Below, piece after piece: positions 33,308 to 40,209 of a stretch of DNA of 64,000 bases. The position numbers were made by a program, and so were the translations under genes. Location of the stretch: positions 305-64,304 of the forward strand of contig NZ_LMEC01000025.1 in assembly GCF_001425265.1 (NCBI RefSeq), read 5' to 3'. This stretch comes from Massilia sp. Root418. Lineage in GTDB: Bacteria; Pseudomonadota; Gammaproteobacteria; Burkholderiales; Burkholderiaceae_D. Below the pieces are notes generated by a model. The model did not search any database. It worked only from the letters and a program-made list of their open reading frames with translations, and was not told where the DNA came from. Every line of letters starts with the position of its first letter. The first letter of the stretch is position 1.

Positions 33308-33329
33308 TATTCTTGACTGATCAATCCAA
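33308..33329 (+). promoter_or_regulatory. operator-like repeat 1 of 2 (SDR/TetR unit)
   Basis: ATTCTTGACTGATCAATCCA plus two bases. It shares the frame ATTCTTGAC-N4-CA-N-TCCA-N-A with the copy at 33350. It contains the TGATCA core and TTGAC/TCCAA inverted arms typical of TetR-family operators. It covers the -35 of the SDR promoter. Confidence 0.55.
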
Positions 33330-33342
33330 AACAAACTACACT
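33313..33342 (+). promoter_or_regulatory. promoter of the SDR gene
   Basis: TTGACT (33313-33318), an 18-base spacer and TACACT (33337-33342), 48 bases before the SDR ATG. The -35 lies within operator-like repeat 1, and the start point would fall at the beginning of repeat 2. Confidence 0.6.
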
Positions 33343-33349
33343 CGGGGCA

Positions 33350-33371
33350 ATTCTTGACAATCCAGTCCAGA
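33350..33371 (+). promoter_or_regulatory. operator-like repeat 2 of 2 (SDR/TetR unit)
   Basis: ATTCTTGACAATCCAGTCCA plus two bases, 42 bases (four helical turns) after repeat 1, matching it at 16 of 22 positions. With two more bases it is also an inverted repeat: ATTCTtGAC against GTCcAGAAT. Confidence 0.55.
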
Positions 33372-33389
33372 ATGACCCCGGAGGTAGTC

Positions 33390-34118
33390 ATGCAACAAGC
33401 AAAAGCAGCATTGGTCACGGGCTGTTCGCGCGGCATAGGCGCGGCCATTGTGGAACGGCTGGCGCGCGACGGCGCGGCCGTGGCGTTCACCTATGCAGCG
33501 TCCGAGGCGGCGGCGCAGGCGCTGGCGGCCAAGGTGGAAGCCAGCGGCGGCCGCGTGCTGGCCATCCGCGCGGACAGCGCCGACGAAGCACAGTTGCGCG
33601 CGGCAGTGAACCGCACCGTGGAAGCCTTCGGATCGCTCGATATCCTGGTCAACAGCGCCGGCGTGCTGGAAATGGGGCCGGTGGAAAGCTTCCCGGTCGC
33701 GCAGCTGGACCGCAGCTTTAACATCAATGTGCGCGGCGCCTTCATCGCCATCCAGGAAGCGCTGCGCCACATGCAGCCGGGCGGCCGCATCGTCACCATC
33801 GGCAGCATGGCGGCCGTGCGCGCCGGCTTCGCCAACAGCAGCGTGTATGCGATGACCAAGGGCGCGCTGGCCTCGATGGTGCGCGGCATCGCCATCGACA
33901 TCGGGCGGCGCGGCATCACCATCAACAACGTGCAGCCCGGCCCCACCCAGACCGACATCGTGCCCGCCGGGTACATCGACACCCTGGTGAACATGCTGCC
34001 GGTGGGCCGCATGGGCAAGCCGGAGGAAATCGCCGGCATGGTGGCTTACTTGGCATCGGAGGAAGCGGCTTATGTAACCGGCTCCAGCTTCACCATCGAC
34101 GGCGGCCTGATCGCCTGA
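33390..34118 (+). CDS. SDR-family oxidoreductase
   Basis: A 242-residue short-chain dehydrogenase of classical type. It has the cofactor motif TGCSRGIGAAIVERLA (NADP-type Arg present), the structural NSAGV (for NNAG), catalytic Ser in IGSMAAV and YAMTK (Tyr/Lys). FabG-like alcohol/ketone reductase, substrate unknown. The gene is followed 65 bases later by a TetR gene, and a paired operator lies upstream, so it is probably that regulator's target. GGAGG stands before the ATG. Confidence 0.92.
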   Translation: MQQAKAALVTGCSRGIGAAIVERLARDGAAVAFTYAASEAAAQALAAKVEASGGRVLAIRADSADEAQLRAAVNRTVEAFGSLDILVNSAGVLEMGPVESFPVAQLDRSFNINVRGAFIAIQEALRHMQPGGRIVTIGSMAAVRAGFANSSVYAMTKGALASMVRGIAIDIGRRGITINNVQPGPTQTDIVPAGYIDTLVNMLPVGRMGKPEEIAGMVAYLASEEAAYVTGSSFTIDGGLIA

Positions 34119-34183
34119 ACGTATGCCGGACCGCTGCGCCTGGCCGCTATAATGACGGCCTCCCCAGGCACCGACTGCATCCC

Positions 34184-34765
34184 ATGGCCCGACCCAAGGC
34201 ATTTGACCGAGACACCGCGCTGCTGCGCGCCATCGCCCTGTTCCGCGACAAGGGTTACGCGGGCGCGTCCACGGACGACCTGCTCGGCGCCATGGCCATC
34301 GGCCGCCAGAGCATGTACGACACCTTTGGCGGAAAACGCGGCCTGTATCTGGCGGCACTGGAACGCTACAACACCGACAGCGTGGCGCAATTCGTGCATG
34401 ACATGGAAACGGGCGGCACGCCGCTGCGCGGGCTGGAAGCGGCGCTGCAAGGCTTCGCCCGGCGCGCGGGAGCGGGCGGCGAAGGCTGCATGGGCATAGG
34501 CGCCGTGCTGGAATTCGGGCGCTCCGACGCGGAAGTGGCTGCGCTGGGGGACGCCAGCGCGCGCGCGCAGCTTGCGGTGCTGGAGCAGCAGCTGCGCAGT
34601 GCGGCGGCTGCCGGCGAAGTGCCGGAGGAGCTGGACGTGCGCGCTGCCGCCGCCTTCATCGCCGCCACCCTCGCCGGCTTGCGGGTGGCCGCGCGCGCCG
34701 GCGCTGGCGTCGCGGCGCTGGAACAGATCGCCAGGTTTACGGCGCTGGCTTGCCGGCAGGCTTGA
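34184..34765 (+). CDS. TetR/AcrR-family regulator
   Basis: A 193-residue repressor with an N-terminal helix-turn-helix (about 10-55: RDTALLRAIALFRDKGYAGA through GRQSMYDTFGGKRGLY). The rest is the ligand-binding helical domain. A TATAAT at 34148-34153 suggests its own promoter. It probably controls the adjacent SDR gene through the sites at 33308-33371. Its 3' end overlaps the convergent Sel1 gene by 29 bases. Confidence 0.9.
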   Translation: MARPKAFDRDTALLRAIALFRDKGYAGASTDDLLGAMAIGRQSMYDTFGGKRGLYLAALERYNTDSVAQFVHDMETGGTPLRGLEAALQGFARRAGAGGEGCMGIGAVLEFGRSDAEVAALGDASARAQLAVLEQQLRSAAAAGEVPEELDVRAAAAFIAATLAGLRVAARAGAGVAALEQIARFTALACRQA

Positions 34766-36197
34766 GCACCGCGTCCACGCGTGCCTTGTCCTGCGCCGTG
34801 AGCTGCGGCGCCACCGCTTTGAGCGCCGCGCCGGCGTCGGCGTAGCCGGCCGACTTGGCCAGGCTGAACCAGATGTAGGCCAGCGCCAGGTCCTTGTTGC
34901 CGCCCTGGCCTTCCATCGTCATCACGGCCAGGTTGAACATGGCGTCCGCCTGGCCCTGCTTGGCCGCCTCGTTGAACAGCTTGCGCGCGGTGGGATAGTC
35001 CTGCGGCACCAGCTTGCCTTCGTAGAAATAGGTGCCCAGCGCGCCCTCGGCGGCCGGATGGCCTTTGACGGCAGCCTGCTTGTACAGCGCGATGGCGCGC
35101 TGCTGGTCCGGCGCCACGCCCTGGCCCAGGTCGTACATGCGCGCGGCGGCGTAGATCGACTCCACGTGGCCGGCCTTGGCCGCGCTGCTGAAATAGGCGC
35201 CCGCCATCTTGTAATCCTGCGGCAGGCCGTCGTCGCCGTTGTAGTACAGGCGGCCCAGCTCATACAGCGCCGGCACATAGCCTTCTTCGCCTGCTTCCAG
35301 CAAGCGGGTGCGCGCCTGCGCCACGTCCTTGCGGCCGCCGAAACCGGTCAGGTGGGCCACGCCCAGCATGCTGGCAGCGGGCGCGTAGCCCACCTCGGCC
35401 GCCTTGGCGTACCACTTGCGCACCTCGGCCGCGTCCTTCGGCACGCCGATGCCGAGCAGGTTCATTTTCGCCAGCAGCATGATGGCTTCCACCCGCTCGT
35501 TGATCAGTTCAGGGTTGGCGGGGTCGAACTTCAGCCGGTCGAAAGTGGGATGGTAGCGCGTGTCCACCACCTGCTGCAGCCAGTAGACCGCCTGCTTGGC
35601 GTCGCGCGGGGTGCCCATGCCGTACAGGTGCATCTTCCCCAGCATCAGCGCGGCGGCATCGTAGCCGATCTTGTCGTAGGCAGCCTTGAACTGCGCCATG
35701 GCGGTGGCGTAGTCCTGCCGGTCCATTGCGGCGAAGGCGTTGGTCAAGGTTTTGTCCTTGCGCAGGATGCGGTTGCGCGCCGCGGCGAAGCGCCGGTCCG
35801 CCTGGCCGCAGGAACTGCTGTTGCCGTAGGCGTCGGGCGGCGCGGCGAAATCGGCCGACGGGCCGCTGTCGGCGCCTTTTGAGACATCGCCGTCGGGACT
35901 GTTCTCGTGGAAGTACTCGGCCGGGTCGCCCAGGGTGGCCGTTTGATTGAAGTCGCTCATGTAGCGCAGCATGGTTTCATCGTCGCTGCTGCTGTAGCCG
36001 CTCATGAAGGCGCAGGACGAGCTGCGGTCGCGCGACAGCACCTTGCTCTTCGCCGCGACCACGTCGCGCGGATCGCCGGCGGCGCCGCGCTGGCCTTTGA
36101 CGACCACGCTGGAACCGGCGGCTTGTTGGGCATGTCCGGACAGTGGCAGCACCAACAACATTGCCAAAGTCAGACAGGGCTTGCGGAAAGGGATCAT
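34737..36197 (-). CDS. Sel1-repeat protein
   Basis: A 486-residue exported protein (signal peptide ending SGHA-Q, about 24) with at least six Sel1-like repeats in its second half, such as MLGKMHLYGMGTPRDAKQAV, ASMLGVAHLTGFGGRKDVAQ and GALGTYFYEGKLVPQDYPTA. Such repeats are protein-binding scaffolds. The start at 36197 has GAAGG in place; a TTG two codons earlier is unlikely. Its partners are unknown. Confidence 0.85.
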   Translation of the reverse strand: MIPFRKPCLTLAMLLVLPLSGHAQQAAGSSVVVKGQRGAAGDPRDVVAAKSKVLSRDRSSSCAFMSGYSSSDDETMLRYMSDFNQTATLGDPAEYFHENSPDGDVSKGADSGPSADFAAPPDAYGNSSSCGQADRRFAAARNRILRKDKTLTNAFAAMDRQDYATAMAQFKAAYDKIGYDAAALMLGKMHLYGMGTPRDAKQAVYWLQQVVDTRYHPTFDRLKFDPANPELINERVEAIMLLAKMNLLGIGVPKDAAEVRKWYAKAAEVGYAPAASMLGVAHLTGFGGRKDVAQARTRLLEAGEEGYVPALYELGRLYYNGDDGLPQDYKMAGAYFSSAAKAGHVESIYAAARMYDLGQGVAPDQQRAIALYKQAAVKGHPAAEGALGTYFYEGKLVPQDYPTARKLFNEAAKQGQADAMFNLAVMTMEGQGGNKDLALAYIWFSLAKSAGYADAGAALKAVAPQLTAQDKARVDAVLKPAGKPAP

Positions 36198-36322
36198 CGT
36201 CAACCTTCATATCCAGGTACGGCCACGGGGCCTTTGATGTTACCCTGCTATTGCCGGGGCGGGTAATCAACCCGCTGAGCGATCCTGGCTGCTTTCCGCA
36301 TTTAAGCCTAGAATAGGTCGCT

Positions 36323-37675
36323 ATGAATCCGCTAGTCAGCGCCCCCGTCGCCAGCTTCGCCGATCTCCTGCTCGACGCCATTTGCATGGTCGACACCAGC
36401 GGGCGCTTTGTCTTTGTGAGCGCGGCCTGCGAGCGTATCTTCGGCTACCGGCCCGATGAGATGGTGGGCCTGGCCATGATAGACCTGGTCTATCCGGCCG
36501 ACCGCGAACGCACCCTGGCGGCGGCGCGCGCCATCATGGACGGCCAGCCCAACATGCGCTTCGAGAACCGCTACGTGCGCAAGGACGGCAGCATCGTCCA
36601 CATCATGTGGTCGGCGCGCTGGTCCGAAGCGGACCAGCTGCGGATCGCGGTGGCGCGCGACATCACCGCCAGCAAGCAGGCGGAGGCGATGCAGGCCGCC
36701 CTGTACGCCATTTCCGAGTCCGCCCACGCCGCCGAAGACCTGCCCGCGCTATACCAGCGCATGCACGACATCATCGCCAGCCTGCTGCCGGTGCAGTCCT
36801 TTGCCGTTGTGCTGCGCGACGCGCCGGGCGAACCCCTGTATTTTGCCTATCATGCCGATGCCAGCGGCCCGGAGTCGGATGCGCAACTGGCGGTGCTGTT
36901 GTGCGAGGAAGCACTGCGGCGCAATCTGCCGCTGCGGGTGGCGCCGGATACGCTGTCCGCGCTGCCGCCTGCGCTGATGGCGGCGGCGCGTCCGCACGAA
37001 GAATGCTGGATGGGCGTGCCGCTCAACACGCCGCAGGGCACCATCGGCGCGCTCGTGCTGCGCGATGCATCGTCCGCCGGCTGCGGCGCAGGCTATACGG
37101 ACCAGCACCAGGACCTGCTGTCCTACGTTTCAACCCAGGTGGCCACCGCCATCCAGCGCAAGCAGCTGCAATCGCGCCTGCACTTCCTGGCCGAGCACGA
37201 CGAGCTGACCCACCTGCCGAACCGGCGCCTGTTCCACGACCGGCTCCATACCGCCATCGCGCGCGCGCAGCGCCACCAGGATTCGCTCTCGCTGCTGTTC
37301 ATCGACCTGAACAAGTTCAAGCAGGTCAACGACCTGCATGGGCACACGGCCGGCGACCAGCTGCTGCAGGTCGTGGCGCGCCGCATCAAGGACTGCGTGC
37401 GCGAGGCGGACACGGTGGCGCGCCTGGGCGGCGACGAGTTCGTGGTAGTGCTGGAGGAGGCGGCGCGGCACGAAGCGGCCACGCTGGTGAGGGAAAAGAT
37501 CCACCAGGCGCTGGCGGTCCCGGTCCATATGGGCGACGGCCGCACCCTGCAGACCAGCGCCAGCATCGGTATTGCCCGCTTCCCGGAAGACGGCGCCGAC
37601 ATGCAGCAGTTGCTGCGCCATGCGGACCAGGCCATGTATGCGGCCAAGCAGCAGCCAGGGGAAGCGGTAGCCTGA
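36323..37675 (+). CDS. PAS-GAF diguanylate cyclase
   Basis: A 450-residue soluble signalling protein: PAS domain (about 10-125, GRFVFVSAACERIFGYRPDE), a GAF-like domain (about 130-275) and a GGDEF domain (about 290-445). The catalytic motif is RLGGDEFVVVLEE and an RxxD I-site (READ) stands five residues before it, so it should make c-di-GMP and be product-inhibited. The sensory input is not known. It starts 126 bases from the divergent Sel1 gene. Confidence 0.93.
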   Translation: MNPLVSAPVASFADLLLDAICMVDTSGRFVFVSAACERIFGYRPDEMVGLAMIDLVYPADRERTLAAARAIMDGQPNMRFENRYVRKDGSIVHIMWSARWSEADQLRIAVARDITASKQAEAMQAALYAISESAHAAEDLPALYQRMHDIIASLLPVQSFAVVLRDAPGEPLYFAYHADASGPESDAQLAVLLCEEALRRNLPLRVAPDTLSALPPALMAAARPHEECWMGVPLNTPQGTIGALVLRDASSAGCGAGYTDQHQDLLSYVSTQVATAIQRKQLQSRLHFLAEHDELTHLPNRRLFHDRLHTAIARAQRHQDSLSLLFIDLNKFKQVNDLHGHTAGDQLLQVVARRIKDCVREADTVARLGGDEFVVVLEEAARHEAATLVREKIHQALAVPVHMGDGRTLQTSASIGIARFPEDGADMQQLLRHADQAMYAAKQQPGEAVA

Positions 37676-37683
37676 GCCGCGCT

Positions 37684-39984
37684 TTACGGCTGCGGATCCC
37701 AGCCGCTGCCGCCGCCGAAACCGGCAAAGACCGACGCGCGGCTGCCGAACTGCGCCGCCGCTTCCGCTGCGCTCAGCAGGCGCACGTGGCGGCGCGCGCT
37801 CAGGTCCAGCGGCTTGCCGTTCAGGTCCATGGTGCCGTATTCGCGCCAGCCCGCAGCGGCTGTGGCCTGGGCCGGATTCGGCGCCGGCTGCCGGCCCACG
37901 CCCTTGCCGGCCCAGCCGGCCGGTGCGATGTGCGCGTCCATCCTGCAGCGGATGAAGGCCACATGGTCCCAACTGGTTTCATAGCCTGCACTGCGCGCCA
38001 GCCAGGTGGCGCCGTCCGGCACCTGGTTGCCTGTGGGGCCGCGTCCGCGCGTCAGGCGGCTGTTCAGGAACACAAAGCCCTTGTCCTGCGCCCCAACCGT
38101 GCGCGCCTGCAGCACGTAGCCGCCGCCATTCGGATTGCCGCTGTCGCCCACCGTGCGCAACTCGCTGTCCTCGAACAGCGCCGCGTGGTTGTTGCCCCAC
38201 ACGTAGTCCACATTGCCGGCGATGAGCGAACGGTAGAACCAGGCGTAGCCCTTGACCTGCACCGTATCCTGCTCGCTGTACAGGCTGGCGTTCTTTACCG
38301 TCAGCCGGCCTTCGCTGCTGAAGAACAGCGCCTCGGCCTGGCCGCCGGTGGGCGAAGCGCGCAGCGCGCTGTTGCGCAGCGTGAGCGTATCCAGCGCCAG
38401 CAGGTCTGCGTCCTCCACCAGGAACAGGGCGCGGCCGCCATTGATGGCGGGCGAATCGGCGGCCTGCGCCGCGCCGGAGCCTGGATTGACGCCGTCGCTG
38501 TTTACCGCGTCGATCACCACGCCGTCGCGGCTCTGGCCGCGCAGCGTGACCGCATTCCTGCCGCGCAGGTACAGCAGCTCCCGGTAGCGGCCGTCGCGGA
38601 TGGCGATGGTGACCGGCCGCGCGCTTTGCGGCTGCCGCATCACGTGGTTCAGCGCGCCCTGCACGGTGCGGAAGTCCGCCGCGCCGTCGTCGTCCACGGT
38701 GATGGCCGTCCGCATCGGCACGGCGGGACGGGTGCGGAAGGTCCAGCCCTGCTCCCTGGCGATGCCCCGGAAAGCGCGGCCGTTCAGCGTGCCCGTGAAC
38801 ACGCCGTCGTCGATGGTGACAATATATTCCTCGCCCGGCTCCAGGCGCGCGCTGTGCAGCTGGATGACGGCGTTGCGGCCTTCAATGGCGATCGGCCGGC
38901 GGCGCACGGCGCGCCGGTACTCCTGCCCTTCATAGCCCAGCAGGTCGTACTCGTCGGCCACGCGGATGGTATCGGCCAGCGCGTTGTCGCGCTTGCGCAG
39001 TACGCGAATGGCGCCGGCCGTTCCCAGCACCGGCGGCTGGTCGAAACGCAGCCGCAAAGGCGTATCGTAGGGGACGCGGCGCGCACCCGGCTCGGGCGAC
39101 GCGGCACCGCCCAGCGCCGCAGCCCTGCCTGTGCCTGCGCCTGCGCCGGGCCCGGGCGGCGCCATCGCCGCCTGCGGTGGCGGCTCGATCAGCACCTGCA
39201 CCACATTGAAGACATTCGGGTCCTCTTCGCTAGCCAGCGTGAGCGTGGTGGCGCCCGGCGCCAGCGGGGACAGCACCACGTCTCCGTCCCGCGATTCCAC
39301 CCGCAGCAGCGCAGCGTCGCCGGCGCGCGCGGCGAACGGCAGCGGCGCGGCGGCGCCGGGGCGCAGCGCGCTCACACGCAGCCGCTGCGGCGCCTCGCCT
39401 GCCTGCATGCGCAAGCGCTGCGGCGCGCGTGCCAGCGCGATACGCGCCGGCTTGTCGGCAGCGCTGCCCGTCACCGGCGCGCTTGCCTCGAACGCCGCGC
39501 CACTGGCGACCACGCCGCTGGCCCCAGCCTCGGGCAACGCCGGATCCGACACGCTGGTGATCTTCTCGCCGTTCAGGTAGACGGACAACAGGGTGCCCGC
39601 TATCTCCAGCCGCACCGCATACAGACGCCCGTCGCCCGCCGCTTCGCGGCCGAACTGCTTCAGCCGCGTCAGGACGCCGTCCTGCATACGCACGATTTCC
39701 ACCTGCATGCGCTTGCCACCTGGCGCAAAGGACAGGCCTGCGCCATACCAGTTGCCCTCGTCGCGGTAGCGTCCCACGACGTAGAACTGGCCAGCCGCCG
39801 GCTCCACTGGGCGGAAGCGGCTTTCGACGTAACTGTCTGCGGCCGGCGCGGCGGTGGGCGCGGCGGCGTGCGCCAGGAGCACCTTGCCGCCGGCCTGCAC
39901 CGGCACCAGGCCCTGTAGCGTCTCCTGGGCGGCAGCCTGACCGATGGAGAACATGAATAAAAGTGGCAAAAGACGGCTTGGCAT
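37684..39984 (-). CDS. multidomain pectinesterase (CE8)
   Basis: A 766-residue exported enzyme (signal peptide ending GQAAA-Q, about 19). The first third is a lectin/LamG-like domain (SYVESRFRPVEPAAGQFYVV) and Ig-like segments. The CE8 beta-helix domain starts near residue 425 (TVDDDGAADFRTVQGALNHV) and holds GNVDYVWGNN (about 588-597, with the catalytic Asp) and SAGYETSWDHVAFIRCRMD (about 665). It removes methyl esters from homogalacturonan. It is the divergent partner of a TonB receptor/GH43/GH28 unit, with shared regulatory sites in between. Confidence 0.9.
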   Translation of the reverse strand: MPSRLLPLLFMFSIGQAAAQETLQGLVPVQAGGKVLLAHAAAPTAAPAADSYVESRFRPVEPAAGQFYVVGRYRDEGNWYGAGLSFAPGGKRMQVEIVRMQDGVLTRLKQFGREAAGDGRLYAVRLEIAGTLLSVYLNGEKITSVSDPALPEAGASGVVASGAAFEASAPVTGSAADKPARIALARAPQRLRMQAGEAPQRLRVSALRPGAAAPLPFAARAGDAALLRVESRDGDVVLSPLAPGATTLTLASEEDPNVFNVVQVLIEPPPQAAMAPPGPGAGAGTGRAAALGGAASPEPGARRVPYDTPLRLRFDQPPVLGTAGAIRVLRKRDNALADTIRVADEYDLLGYEGQEYRRAVRRRPIAIEGRNAVIQLHSARLEPGEEYIVTIDDGVFTGTLNGRAFRGIAREQGWTFRTRPAVPMRTAITVDDDGAADFRTVQGALNHVMRQPQSARPVTIAIRDGRYRELLYLRGRNAVTLRGQSRDGVVIDAVNSDGVNPGSGAAQAADSPAINGGRALFLVEDADLLALDTLTLRNSALRASPTGGQAEALFFSSEGRLTVKNASLYSEQDTVQVKGYAWFYRSLIAGNVDYVWGNNHAALFEDSELRTVGDSGNPNGGGYVLQARTVGAQDKGFVFLNSRLTRGRGPTGNQVPDGATWLARSAGYETSWDHVAFIRCRMDAHIAPAGWAGKGVGRQPAPNPAQATAAAGWREYGTMDLNGKPLDLSARRHVRLLSAAEAAAQFGSRASVFAGFGGGSGWDPQP

Positions 39985-40022
39985 CTCGGAATCCTGGTGA
40001 TTGGCGACCTGAATACTTTAAC

Positions 40023-40033
40023 TGGCCTGACCA
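40023..40033. promoter_or_regulatory. regulator site 1 (TGGTCAGGCCA type), CE8 side
   Basis: TGGCCTGACCA, the reverse complement of site 2, 39 bases upstream of the CE8 start codon. It resembles operators of FadR-type GntR regulators (TGGTCxGACCA). Confidence 0.6.
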
Positions 40034-40155
40034 ATCGACGCCAGCAACATTCATAGCGCAAACATGGTTTTGTACGCGCAATGTAGTGATTTTTCGACAA
40101 ATTTACAAAATATTGTTTGCGCAATCATGGCTTCTCACGCATGCTCTGAAAAATC

Positions 40156-40166
40156 TGGTCAGGCCA
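40156..40166. promoter_or_regulatory. regulator site 2 (TGGTCAGGCCA), TonB receptor side
   Basis: TGGTCAGGCCA, 44 bases before the TonB receptor ATG. It is centred 20 bases (two turns) from site 3. Confidence 0.6.
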
Positions 40167-40175
40167 ATAAAACTG

Positions 40176-40186
40176 CGGCCTGACCA
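40176..40186. promoter_or_regulatory. regulator site 3 (CGGCCTGACCA), TonB receptor side
   Basis: CGGCCTGACCA, in inverted orientation relative to site 2, 24 bases before the TonB receptor ATG. One end base differs from the other two copies. Confidence 0.55.
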
Positions 40187-40209
40187 GCAATAACTATATA
40201 GGAGACCAT

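Noticed and set aside
36607..39918. A plus-strand open frame of over 1,100 codons across the cyclase and pectinesterase genes
   Set aside because: It is out of frame with the cyclase gene and antisense to CE8, and its product is Ala/Arg/Gly/His-rich with no domain. Such frames are expected in GC-rich DNA.
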